From CAWHOW01 sp963831005 (GTDB lineage: Bacteria > Bacteroidota > Bacteroidia > Bacteroidales > CG2-30-32-10), in contig CAWHOW010000019.1 in NCBI GenBank assembly GCA_963831005.1, forward strand, positions 1 to 64,000: 64,000 nt of DNA, written 5' to 3'. Positions within the stretch are counted from its first letter, which is position 1; every line of letters begins with the position of its first letter. The notes beneath the pieces were generated by a model. The model ran no database searches, was not told where the DNA came from, and worked only from the letters and a program-made list of their open reading frames with translations. Of this stretch, positions 44,924-52,912 are shown piece by piece. The translations under genes were made by a program, and so were the position numbers.

Positions 44924-45649
44924 ATGAAAACATTAAAAAAATCAGTCAGAAAGACATTTCTTTCGGCAAGCCTGTCAGTCATTATTATGGCGGTGGCTAT
45001 TTCGGTGATGCCGAAAAGGATCATCACAAAGGTTATAGCCGTGTTAAACATAAGGAAATTAAAGAAAATAGAAACGTTTTCGGCAAAAGCCAAGCTGATA
45101 CGTACTTCGATGAACGGTAATGCCTGGTTTCCCTCTTGTCCGGTTAATGTTACCAATGGCGGAACCCTTGACCTTGCCATACAGGCATTGGATGTAGCCA
45201 TCACAAAAGCGCTTACCCGTGTAAAAGGCGCGGTACAGGCGCGTGCAGTGGATTATAAGACCGTTTTGGATTACCTGCACCAGTTGATGGCTTATACACA
45301 AACAGTAAGTGATTCTAATCCCGTTAATTCGGAAGCAATAATTATCAGTTCAGGTTTTGATGTAAAACACCTGGGCATAGCAGGCAAGGATGCTATAACT
45401 GTTAAACCAAAGAAAGGTGAGTCGGGAACGATGATAGCCAAAGTTAAAAAAATTGCAGGTACAGTAGCCAACCTTTGGGAATACAGCCTCGATGGAGGCA
45501 AAACATGGGTTGATATGGATGCCACATCCAAGGGAACTATTGAAATTACAGGTTTAAAGCCGGGCAGTTCGATAATAGTGAACAACCGCCCTGTGCTGCG
45601 CAAAAGCAAAGGCACATGGATACAGTCGCAACCGGCAATTGTGTTGTAA
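44924..45649 (+). CDS. Array-associated protein with Ig/fibronectin III-like domain
   Basis: 241 aa. It has a basic N-terminus (MKTLKKSVRKTFLSA) with a hydrophobic stretch (LSVIIMAVAISVMP). A helical segment follows (MNGNAWFPSCPVNVTNGGTL, DLAIQALDVAITKALTRVKG, VLDYLHQLMAYTQ), then a beta-rich C-terminal domain (LWEYSLDGGKTWVDMDATSK, IEITGLKPGSSIIVNNRPVL) like a fibronectin III module. The same order of parts (Phe/Pro/Thr motif, two helices, FnIII-like end) is seen in the gene at 17151. Both flank a 21-bp array. Function is not known. Low confidence applies to the homology, not to the gene itself. Confidence 0.7.
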   Translation: MKTLKKSVRKTFLSASLSVIIMAVAISVMPKRIITKVIAVLNIRKLKKIETFSAKAKLIRTSMNGNAWFPSCPVNVTNGGTLDLAIQALDVAITKALTRVKGAVQARAVDYKTVLDYLHQLMAYTQTVSDSNPVNSEAIIISSGFDVKHLGIAGKDAITVKPKKGESGTMIAKVKKIAGTVANLWEYSLDGGKTWVDMDATSKGTIEITGLKPGSSIIVNNRPVLRKSKGTWIQSQPAIVL

Positions 45650-45674
45650 TTTGAAAACGAGAACTTAAAAGTAC

Positions 45675-45793
45675 TGTCATGCTGAGGAGTCCGCTTTTCG
45701 GCGGTCGCCTCGAAGCATGACATAAGATAGACCCGCTTTCCTTCGATACGGGACGGAGTTTATCCTTATGATTACGCGGGACGCCCCGAAGTG
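45675..45793. repeat. Palindromic dispersed element
   Basis: TGTCATGCTGAGGAG and CCTCGAAGCATGACA pair (45675-45722). The following CCTTCGATACGGGACG and CGGGACGCCCCGAAGTGC belong to the same family. It is related to 18083-18167 and sits between two plus-strand genes. Confidence 0.7.
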
Positions 45794-45844
45794 CAATTTA
45801 GTTTTTTTGAAAAGAAATTAATGTTAAACAAAATAATAACTGTT

Positions 45845-46693
45845 ATGAAAAAATCATTACTTCTTTATTTAAAAAGTATTATCTTAGCTTTTGCTATGAT
45901 AATATTGGCAAATGTGGCAGTAGCGCAAACAACATTGTATAGCACAGATTTCGGAACAAGCAATGCTTTCCCCACCGGATGGACGGCTTCGGGAGGCACT
46001 ACCTTATGGACTGATAATTCAACCAGCGCTTCATCGGGCTATACAGGCGCTTGGGGCATTAATGCCGGCTCAAATATATTTTACCCCACATTACATGATT
46101 ATATTGTTTCTAGTCAGAATCCTATTGAAAGTGGTGAAATTGTGCCAGCCATTCAGTTAGGATATTTTTTTGGAATTTCAAGAACATTCAGGATTTGTAA
46201 AATTGAAAAGAAAAATCCTATAGATGTATCAATTGGTTTATCATATAATCATATATCATCAAAATTAAATTATAAAATCCGGGATTCTTTTTATCATGCT
46301 TATTTTATTGGAAGAGTATTCCCGAAAGAAGATTATCCTTCTCTCGATATTAATTTCTCTAATACATTAAATTTTAAAGAAAAATATGGAATTTTAAATT
46401 CAATCGGATTTAGAACTAATTACAAGCGTGGGACTCCTTCTTTTGATGGTTCTGATTATGAGGAATATTATTTAACCTATTCATTAGGGTTTATATTTTA
46501 TTTAAAAAAAATAAATATAATGCCTATGGTTAATACAACAATACTTGATTTAAGAAAAATTAATAAAGGCTATCCTTATAATAATTATTCCATTTTTGGT
46601 CCGATTGACAAAGATTTTTTTCAATTAATTAATTTTGGTGTCAGCATTTTTTTCAACAATCCATTTAAAAAAAATAAAGATGAAAAAAAATAA
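45845..46693 (+). CDS. Chimeric outer-membrane barrel protein
   Basis: 282 aa from the ATG at 45845 (signal peptide MKKSLLLYLKSIILAFAMII, cleavage near AVAQ). Residues 29 to about 68 (TTLYSTDFGTSNAFPTGWTA, SASSGYTG) are the start of a T9SS cargo protein of another type. At about residue 69 (AWGINAGSNIFYPTLHDYI) it switches to a barrel protein paralogous to the next gene (KINIMPMVNTT, INFGVSIFFNNPFKK). The barrel's own 5' end has thus been replaced. Its stop lies 14 nt inside the next gene. Whether the chimera still inserts in the outer membrane is unknown. Confidence 0.7.
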   Translation: MKKSLLLYLKSIILAFAMIILANVAVAQTTLYSTDFGTSNAFPTGWTASGGTTLWTDNSTSASSGYTGAWGINAGSNIFYPTLHDYIVSSQNPIESGEIVPAIQLGYFFGISRTFRICKIEKKNPIDVSIGLSYNHISSKLNYKIRDSFYHAYFIGRVFPKEDYPSLDINFSNTLNFKEKYGILNSIGFRTNYKRGTPSFDGSDYEEYYLTYSLGFIFYLKKINIMPMVNTTILDLRKINKGYPYNNYSIFGPIDKDFFQLINFGVSIFFNNPFKKNKDEKK

Positions 46694-47393
46694 CTTCCTT
46701 TTATCCTCACTGGTATTCATTATAATATTTTTTATAAATGAAAATATTTTTGCACAGGCGCCTCTTAATGAAAAAGGCGTTTGGGGCGTAAATGCTGGTG
46801 CTAATATATTTTACCCAACATTTCATCATTATATTACTAATAGTGGACCAAGTCCTTATTTTACAGATTACGTAGTTACACCATTCGCTCATTTAGGATA
46901 TTTTTTTGGTGTCTCAAGAACATTCAGTATTTGTAAAATTGAAGATAAAAACCCTATAGATATAGAAATTGGTTTATCTTACAATCAAAGGTCCGCAATG
47001 CTAAAATATGGAGCTGTGAATGTAATGACAGATAAAGATACTTCTGGAGAAGTACTACAGAAAGAAAATTATCTTTCTCTTGATATTAAATTTTCAAATA
47101 CATTAAATTTCAAAGAAAAATATGGAATTTCAAATTCAATCGGACTACGGACTAATTCCGGGTTTTATAAGGAGGAATATTATTTAACCTATTCATTAGG
47201 GTTTATATTTTATTTTAAAAAAATAAATATAATGCCTATGGTTAATACAACAATATTTGATTTAAGAAAAAATCCTTATGATAATTACACCCTTTATTGG
47301 CCGCTTGACAAAGATTTATATCAATTAATAAATTTCGGTGTCAATATTTATTTTAATAATCCATTTAAAAAAAATAAAGATGAAAAAAAATAA
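46680..47393 (+). CDS. Outer-membrane beta-barrel protein, unknown function
   Basis: 237 aa with a signal peptide (MKKNNFLLSSLVFIIIFFIN, cleavage near IFAQ). Then GVWGVNAGANIFYPTFHHYI and alternating strands (HLGYFFGVSRTFSICKIED, YYLTYSLGFIFYFKKINIMP), ending LINFGVNIYFNNPFKKNKDE. It is a porin-like or OmpW-type small barrel. It overlaps the previous gene by 14 nt, and the same 14-nt overlap is repeated at its own end, so the unit looks duplicated. Confidence 0.72.
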   Translation: MKKNNFLLSSLVFIIIFFINENIFAQAPLNEKGVWGVNAGANIFYPTFHHYITNSGPSPYFTDYVVTPFAHLGYFFGVSRTFSICKIEDKNPIDIEIGLSYNQRSAMLKYGAVNVMTDKDTSGEVLQKENYLSLDIKFSNTLNFKEKYGISNSIGLRTNSGFYKEEYYLTYSLGFIFYFKKINIMPMVNTTIFDLRKNPYDNYTLYWPLDKDLYQLINFGVNIYFNNPFKKNKDEKK

Positions 47394-47712
47394 CTTCCTT
47401 TTATCCTCGCTGGTATTCATTATAATATTTTTTATAAATGAAAATATTTTTGCACAGGCAAATGATTCAAACTATGTTCCGTTTGTAAGGAATTCAAATA
47501 ATAAACAAATTCAGGAAATTGCAAAAAGCGTATATGATAATGCGTGGATTGAATTTAAAGATGATATTATCATTGACCCGTCTGTAGTTTTTACAAATTA
47601 TAAATCAGCATTCGGATTAAAGCGTAATGATGAAATGATTTTGAAAAACAGCTTTACTGATAATTTGGGTATGACCCAATCAATGCACCGGGTGAAGGAC
47701 TGCTTATACTAA
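47380..47712 (+). CDS. Truncated secreted protein with M4-protease propeptide remnant
   Basis: 110 aa. The signal peptide is almost identical to that of 46680. The next part (VPFVRNSNNKQIQEIAKSVY, SAFGLKRNDEMILKNSFTDN, LGMT) resembles the FTP propeptide of thermolysin-like (M4) proteases. No catalytic HExxH domain follows. Just after LGMT the frame runs into a 19-bp duplication and ends at CLY. In the third frame the sequence reads DPINAPGEGLLILNGKM into the next ORF. It is a product of recombination and is probably not functional. Confidence 0.6.
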   Translation: MKKNNFLLSSLVFIIIFFINENIFAQANDSNYVPFVRNSNNKQIQEIAKSVYDNAWIEFKDDIIIDPSVVFTNYKSAFGLKRNDEMILKNSFTDNLGMTQSMHRVKDCLY

Positions 47713-47731
47713 GAAGGACTGCTTATACTAA
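47694..47731 (+). repeat. 19-bp tandem duplication
   Basis: GAAGGACTGCTTATACTAA at 47694-47712 and again at 47713-47731. Removing one copy joins the preceding frame (PGEGLLILNGKMQAKE) to the ORF at 47740. The duplication therefore caused the frame break. Confidence 0.85.
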
Positions 47732-47739
47732 ACGGAAAG

Positions 47740-48027
47740 ATGCAGGCAAAAGAAGTAGAAATAAAATTAGACGGCTATTGGCCCGATTATGTTTTCGATA
47801 AAAATTATGATCTTATGCCTATTAATGATCTTGAAAAATATCTTAAAAAGAATAAACATCTTCCAGATGTTCCTTCTTCAAACGAAGTTATAAAAAAAGG
47901 GATTAATGTAGGTAAAATGGATGCCACATTACTTAAAAAAATTGAAGAACAAACACTTTATATAATTGACCTGCAAAAGCAGATTAATGAAATGCAAAAA
48001 GATATTGATTTGCTGAAGAAAAAATAA
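47740..48027 (+). CDS. C-terminal fibre domain fragment with coiled coil
   Basis: 95 aa. The segment KEVEIKLDGYWPDYVFDKNY, DLEKYLKKNKHLPDVPSSNE, then a coiled coil (TLLKKIEEQTLYIIDLQKQI) is the common C-terminal end of large Bacteroidota fibre proteins (related to endosialidase-type chaperone tails). It has no signal peptide or own start features; the ATG is internal to the original frame. It is the displaced tail of a larger gene. Confidence 0.6.
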   Translation: MQAKEVEIKLDGYWPDYVFDKNYDLMPINDLEKYLKKNKHLPDVPSSNEVIKKGINVGKMDATLLKKIEEQTLYIIDLQKQINEMQKDIDLLKKK

Positions 48028-48130
48028 ATATAATACTTTTACCCCTGTTTCCCCGCACACAACTTCTCCCCTTGCATTTGCAGGGGGAGACACAGAAGGG
48101 GTAAAAGAAAAAGAATATATTTACAATACT

Positions 48131-48610
48131 ATGAAAAAGCTACTTTGCATATTAATTCTTTTAGCCATTGCATTCTCGTTTGGCTGCGACAGATACCCAG
48201 ATGGTCCTTTAATTAGCTTTCGTTCTGTACAAAAAAGATTGGAAGGAACATGGCAAATAGTTGGATTTACCTCTAATGGTGTTGACTCCCTGCAAAATTT
48301 TAATGACAGTTGTGGTGGTAATATGCAAATAAGTTTTCCACCGGATTGGGATTTAGTTAATATATATTTTGTTGCAGATAGTAATAAACCATTCAAAGGT
48401 AATGAAGGTTCGTTTTATTTTTCAGATCATTTTAAAATAATGAATGTAGGTCTTAATGAAACATCATTTAAAAGTTTAGGACCAATAGATGGCAGTGGTA
48501 TCGGCTCCTTTGAAACATGGAAAATACTAAAGTTAGAAATGAAAAAATTGAAAATATCAACAAATTTCAATGGCAGAAATTATATAATTTCATTTAATAA
48601 AGAAACATAA
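48131..48610 (+). CDS. Lipocalin-like lipoprotein, copy 1
   Basis: 159 aa. The lipobox FSFGC gives a lipidated Cys after a signal peptide of 19 residues. The body (RLEGTWQIVGFTSNGVDSLQ) shows the GTW motif of lipocalin-like domains, followed by beta strands ending RNYIISF. It probably sits in the outer membrane. Copies 2-4 follow; the middle of this gene is nearly identical in DNA to copy 3. Confidence 0.75.
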   Translation: MKKLLCILILLAIAFSFGCDRYPDGPLISFRSVQKRLEGTWQIVGFTSNGVDSLQNFNDSCGGNMQISFPPDWDLVNIYFVADSNKPFKGNEGSFYFSDHFKIMNVGLNETSFKSLGPIDGSGIGSFETWKILKLEMKKLKISTNFNGRNYIISFNKET

Positions 48611-49053
48611 TGAAAAAAATTATATTATTTATATTATTGTTAATACTGGCAATTCCATTTGCATGTAGATATAAAGAAGGACCTTTAATTAGTTTTCGTT
48701 CTGTAAAAGGAAGATTAGAAGGTACATGGCAGGTAGTAGGTTTTACTTCAAACGGAGTAGATTCATTACAATATTGTGTTGACAGTTGCGGAAGTAATAT
48801 GAAAATCGATTTTCCATGGGATGAGGCGATATATATTATTGCTTTTGTAGATAAAATGGGTGGTGATTTTACATTTTCAAAAAATAAAAAATTAATGAAT
48901 GTTGATATTCATATTAATTCAAGAAAAGGTATAGGGCCACTTGGGGGTAATAAAACAAGTGAATGGGAAATATTAAAACTTACAACGACAGATTTTAAAA
49001 TCTCTACAGAATATAATAACAGAAATTATTTAATATCATTTAAAAAAGAATAA
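48610..49053 (+). CDS. Lipocalin-like lipoprotein, copy 2
   Basis: 147 aa. The lipobox is IPFAC (MKKIILFILLLILAIPFAC). The body RLEGTWQVVGFTSNGVDSLQ is a paralog of copy 1 with a shorter, more divergent middle (DFPWDEAIYIIAFVDK). It starts on the last base of the previous stop (TAATG), so it is translationally coupled. Confidence 0.75.
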   Translation: MKKIILFILLLILAIPFACRYKEGPLISFRSVKGRLEGTWQVVGFTSNGVDSLQYCVDSCGSNMKIDFPWDEAIYIIAFVDKMGGDFTFSKNKKLMNVDIHINSRKGIGPLGGNKTSEWEILKLTTTDFKISTEYNNRNYLISFKKE

Positions 49054-49055
49054 TA

Positions 49056-49526
49056 ATGAAAAAAATTATATTATTTATACTATTGTTAATACTGGCAATT
49101 CCATTTGCATGTAGATATAAAGAAGGCCCTTTAATTAGTTTTCGTTCTGTTCAAAAAAGATTGGAAGGCACTTGGCAAATAGTTGGGTTCACCTCTAATG
49201 GTGTTGACTCATTGCAAAATTTTAATGATAGCTGCGGAGGTAATATGCAAATAAGTTTTCCACCGGATTGGGATTTAGTTAATATATATTTTGTTGCAGA
49301 TAGTAATAAACCATTCAAAGGTAATGAAGGTTCGTTTTATTTTTCAGATCATTTTAAAATAATGAATGTAGGTCTTAATGAAACATCATTTAAAAGTTTA
49401 GGACCAATAGATGGCAGTGGTATCGGCTCCTTTGAAACATGGAAAATACTAAAGTTGGAAATGAAAAAATTTGAAATATCAACAACTTACAACGGTAGAA
49501 ATTATTTAATTTCATTTAAAAAATAA
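49056..49526 (+). CDS. Lipocalin-like lipoprotein, copy 3 (mosaic)
   Basis: 156 aa. The first about 31 residues (signal peptide and Cys) equal copy 2, while residues of about 34-140 equal copy 1. DNA from 49235 to 49465 is identical or nearly so to 48318-48545. It is a clear recombinant of its two neighbours, most simply by gene conversion or unequal crossing over. The final strand (RNYLISFKK) is again closer to copy 2. Confidence 0.78.
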   Translation: MKKIILFILLLILAIPFACRYKEGPLISFRSVQKRLEGTWQIVGFTSNGVDSLQNFNDSCGGNMQISFPPDWDLVNIYFVADSNKPFKGNEGSFYFSDHFKIMNVGLNETSFKSLGPIDGSGIGSFETWKILKLEMKKFEISTTYNGRNYLISFKK

Positions 49527-49531
49527 ATACA

Positions 49532-49738
49532 ATGAAAAAATATATTTTATTAATATTATTCGTCGGTATCAATATCAGCATTTTTGCCCAGCTTAATGGA
49601 GCTCTGCAAAAATATTGGTATTACAGGGAGGACAGGTTAAAATATTTTGTAGTTCCCGGCGAAAAACAAGGCGAAAGTGAAATTATGGAGAATAGAAATG
49701 CATATTATAATTATTTCCCAAAATTAATTGTTTTATGA
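49532..49738 (+). CDS. N-terminal fragment of a secreted fibre-type protein
   Basis: 68 aa with a signal peptide (cleavage near IFAQ), then LQKYWYYREDRLKYFVVPGE, the start of the long secreted proteins represented also at 50196. It stops after 68 residues (IMENRNAYYNYFPKLIVL). It is a truncated paralog. Its stop overlaps the start of the next gene by 4 nt. Confidence 0.6.
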   Translation: MKKYILLILFVGINISIFAQLNGALQKYWYYREDRLKYFVVPGEKQGESEIMENRNAYYNYFPKLIVL

Positions 49739-50199
49739 AAAAGCTATACTGTATATTAATTCTTTTAGTAATCACATTATTGTATGGCTGCGAAAGATAC
49801 CCAGATGGACCCTTGTTTGATTTTCATAAGGTAGAGACAAGATTAAGCGGCACATGGATAATAGTTGGATATACTTCAAATGGTGTTGACTCCTTGCAAA
49901 ATTTCAATGATAGCTGTGGCTGTGACATGCGTATAGATTTTCCACAGGATTGGTATGACGTTAACATATCTTTCGTTGTAGGCGGTTATCCAAAATTTAC
50001 AGGACAGTTTTTTTTCTCAAATCATAAAGAGATAATGAATATGATGCTAAATGGATCATCATATAAAAGCTTGGGATCAATTGGAGAGGGTGGCTACAGC
50101 AAATGGAAAATATTAAAGTTAACCATGACAGATTTAAAAATATCCACAGATTTCAACAATAGGAATTATTTAATTTCATTTAAAAAACAACCAGAATGA
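49735..50199 (+). CDS. Lipocalin-like lipoprotein, copy 4
   Basis: 154 aa. The lipobox is LLYGC. The body RLSGTWIIVGYTSNGVDSLQ is more divergent than copies 1-3 but has the same strands and ends RNYLISFKKQPE. It is coupled by ATGA overlaps on both sides. Confidence 0.75.
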   Translation: MKKLYCILILLVITLLYGCERYPDGPLFDFHKVETRLSGTWIIVGYTSNGVDSLQNFNDSCGCDMRIDFPQDWYDVNISFVVGGYPKFTGQFFFSNHKEIMNMMLNGSSYKSLGSIGEGGYSKWKILKLTMTDLKISTDFNNRNYLISFKKQPE

Positions 50200-50552
50200 A
50201 AAAAATTATTATATTTATATTATTTGCCGGTATTAATATCAGTGTTTTTGCTCAGACTGATTATTATAAAGCCATGCTTAAATATTGGTACTATAGAGAT
50301 CGTTTGAAATATTTTGTAGTTCCCGGATATAAACAAGGTGAAAGCGAAGTTTTATCTATTAGAAATGATTTTGATTTAACCGATCTTCCAAATTACCGCG
50401 AAAGCATTGATGGTCAACATGGCGACCATACTTTGTTTTATTTTGGAACACTTGCTACTGAATATTCATTATTAATTAATAATGGTTATTATATACAAGC
50501 AGCCGGCACATTAAATGAACTTACACTTGCATTGCAGCAGTATGGAAACTGA
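50196..50552 (+). CDS. Secreted fibre-type protein, N-terminal part
   Basis: 118 aa with a signal peptide (cleavage near VFAQ). It is followed by AMLKYWYYRDRLKYFVVPGY and GDHTLFYFGTLATEYSLLIN, GTLNELTLALQQYGN. This is the first domain of large Bacteroidota extracellular proteins that normally run to several hundred residues. It is cut at 50552; a coiled-coil tail fragment of the same protein type overlaps its end in another frame. Confidence 0.65.
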   Translation: MKKIIIFILFAGINISVFAQTDYYKAMLKYWYYRDRLKYFVVPGYKQGESEVLSIRNDFDLTDLPNYRESIDGQHGDHTLFYFGTLATEYSLLINNGYYIQAAGTLNELTLALQQYGN

Positions 50553-50685
50553 AGGCAATATTTCATTGGGCAAAATGAATAGCCAGTTGCTGCAAAAAAT
50601 TGAGGAACAAACACTCTATATCATTAATTTGCAAAAGCAAATTAATGAATTAAATGCAAAAGTTGAAACGCTTGAAAAGAAATAA
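50542..50685 (+). CDS. Coiled-coil tail fragment
   Basis: A 47-aa frame (METEGNISLGKMNSQLLQKI, then EEQTLYIINLQKQINELNAK) overlapping the end of the previous gene. It is a paralog of the 47740 tail. It is the C-terminal end of a fibre protein whose middle has been deleted. It may never be translated as such. Confidence 0.5.
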   Translation: METEGNISLGKMNSQLLQKIEEQTLYIINLQKQINELNAKVETLEKK

Positions 50686-50690
50686 ACTAT

Positions 50691-51290
50691 ATGCAGAAAA
50701 CAAAAATCACTATCACAACAATTGCTTTAATTGCGCTTATTTCATGCGTGGTTGTATTTTATTTGTCTTGCAAGAAAACAGAAACAAAAGTAATTACTTG
50801 CGCGGATGATTGCAGCCCACTCTCAAATGCAGAATTAGCATTTATATGTTATACTCAAGGACAAAAAGTAATTTTCAAGAATGATACAACTCATATTCTT
50901 GATACATTAATTGTAACAAATAAATATACCTATCCATTGACATGGGAATGTACATCTCCGTGTGAGGGACAAGGTATTGAAGCAGATTTTGCTTTTTCTC
51001 AATTAGAACAATTTTATATTGTAATTCCATATCATAATGAAACTCCGCTTATTGAATTTCCTGGTGGTGCTCCTGCTCCGTATGGATATTTATTAAATGT
51101 TCCTACACAAACCATTACTGTAAATAGTACAACTTATAATGATATTTATTCGGTTCTGGTAAATCCAGATTCTGCAGCTATTAGGTCTTGGGGAGTTCAG
51201 TTAAAAGTCCCCTGGAAAATATATTACAGTAAATCGCAGGGATTTGTGCGCTTTTATATGCTTAACGGGCAAACCATAAGTAAACTTTAG
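50691..51290 (+). CDS. Lipoprotein of unknown function
   Basis: 199 aa. A hydrophobic N-terminus with lipobox YLSC gives lipidated Cys27. The body contains CADDCSPLSNAELAFICYTQ and several Cys that may form disulfides, then beta-rich sequence. No known family was recognised. It lies 5 nt after the fragment above and may belong to the same transcript. Confidence 0.65.
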   Translation: MQKTKITITTIALIALISCVVVFYLSCKKTETKVITCADDCSPLSNAELAFICYTQGQKVIFKNDTTHILDTLIVTNKYTYPLTWECTSPCEGQGIEADFAFSQLEQFYIVIPYHNETPLIEFPGGAPAPYGYLLNVPTQTITVNSTTYNDIYSVLVNPDSAAIRSWGVQLKVPWKIYYSKSQGFVRFYMLNGQTISKL

Positions 51291-51315
51291 CATTAAAAAA
51301 CAAAAAAATATACAC

Positions 51316-52905
51316 ATGAAAAAATATATCTTTCTTTGTATGCTCATTTTTATGCAGCATCTTTGTTTAATATCAGGGGCGCAAAATCTGGTTAGTAATC
51401 CATCTTTTGAAAATATTAATTATTGCCCCCCCACTAATAGCCAATATCCTCAAGATTTTAATAATTGTATAATTGATTGGATTAATCCGATACAAACTAC
51501 ACCTGATGTATTTAATGCATGCAATAATCCCCCTAGTGGTGGTGGTGATGTAGGTGTCCCTTCCAATGCTTATGGATTTATGTCTCCTCATACTAGCGGT
51601 AATAATGCTTATGTAGGTATTTTAACTTATGCTTCTGATTTCCCTAATTGGAAAGAATATATTCAAACTCAAATTCAATTACAAGGAGGCATTATATATA
51701 ATGTGCAATTTTATGTTACACTTGCTTCATTGTCTGGATGGTATACCGAAAATTTAGGTGCATATATTTCAACAACACAATTTTCGAGTTCTATACAAAA
51801 CAGTAACAATCCTATAATACTTACCCCTACTTATCAAGATAATAATTATATTGGTACAGGTTCATGGGTACAAATTTCATTTCAATATACGGCACCTTCA
51901 ACAGGAACATATTATTTTACCATTGGCGATTTCAGTTCAAATAACCATCCACAACGCACTTCGGTTGAAGACAATGGTTATGCATATTATTATTTAGATG
52001 ATATAAGCATTTCGGAAGCTCCCGGTTGTTGCCCCGATAATTTAACTATTGATAATGTCGTTTATTCATCAAATGCAACTATTGGAGCAAATAATTCAAT
52101 AACAGCAGGACCAAATGTAACGGTTGATAATGGTACAAATGTTACATATATTGCCGGTAATTATATTGATTTATTACCGGGTTTTGATGAGCAACCCGGG
52201 GCAATTTTTGATGCGACTATTGGTGCTTGTCCTGCACAGGACCAAAATATATCTATTGGTACATTTACGGATCTGATTACTAATTGTGGCAATGATGGAG
52301 TCTGTGGGAATATTTACGGAGGCACAAGTTATTCCGTAAATATTTATGGTTTTGAGGGGCTGATATATACTGCAAATAATATATCAATTGCCGGTATGCC
52401 TGTTTGTATATGGTACGGTTTATCCAGTGGATATGCTCCAGTAAGCGCTGGTTCTTATGAGGCCGTACTTACAATTACAGGCTGTGGTAATGATAAACAA
52501 TTTACACTCCCTGTTACAGTTTCAGATTGCCCGTCTTCTCGTACTGCCAACCAAGATTCTTTAGCTAATAAAAATAATCATGTAAATAAAATTGATTCAA
52601 TCTCCAATAAAAATGCTTCAATTAATTCTACTCAATTACAATCAGATAATTCTAATGTTGCTAATCAAAACTTGCTTGTTTATCCTAATCCATCCGAAGG
52701 AATTATCACTGCAAGTATTCCGCATCTATCGAATTCACCTTCTGCTATTCAGATTTTTGATAATTTGGGAAATCTTATCTATATTCTTAACAATACCGAT
52801 ATTTCAAATTTGAATATTGATATGCACAATCAATCCAAAGGTATATATTTTTTAAGAGTAATAAATGGCGATAAAGTTTTATTAACTAAATTTGCAATAA
52901 TGTAA
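51316..52905 (+). CDS. T9SS cargo protein with carbohydrate-binding-like domain
   Basis: 529 aa with a signal peptide (cleavage near SGAQ). An N-terminal jelly-roll-like domain of about 200 residues follows (LVSNPSFENINYCPP, YIQTQIQLQGGIIYNVQFYV, YYYLDDISISEAPGC). A short repeat domain (ITAGPNVTVDNGTNVTYIAG, NYIDLLPGFDEQPGAIFDA) is of the type that often stacks before sorting tails. A Ser- and Asn-rich linker leads to a T9SS type A sorting tail (NLLVYPNPSEGIITASI to LTKFAIM). It is probably a surface or released binding protein; the ligand is unknown. Confidence 0.8.
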   Translation: MKKYIFLCMLIFMQHLCLISGAQNLVSNPSFENINYCPPTNSQYPQDFNNCIIDWINPIQTTPDVFNACNNPPSGGGDVGVPSNAYGFMSPHTSGNNAYVGILTYASDFPNWKEYIQTQIQLQGGIIYNVQFYVTLASLSGWYTENLGAYISTTQFSSSIQNSNNPIILTPTYQDNNYIGTGSWVQISFQYTAPSTGTYYFTIGDFSSNNHPQRTSVEDNGYAYYYLDDISISEAPGCCPDNLTIDNVVYSSNATIGANNSITAGPNVTVDNGTNVTYIAGNYIDLLPGFDEQPGAIFDATIGACPAQDQNISIGTFTDLITNCGNDGVCGNIYGGTSYSVNIYGFEGLIYTANNISIAGMPVCIWYGLSSGYAPVSAGSYEAVLTITGCGNDKQFTLPVTVSDCPSSRTANQDSLANKNNHVNKIDSISNKNASINSTQLQSDNSNVANQNLLVYPNPSEGIITASIPHLSNSPSAIQIFDNLGNLIYILNNTDISNLNIDMHNQSKGIYFLRVINGDKVLLTKFAIM

Positions 52906-52912
52906 AAGAGTT

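Noticed and set aside
48065..48089. CTCCCC/GGGGAG hairpin as a terminator
   Set aside because: There is no T-run after the stem; it is more likely a dispersed repeat.
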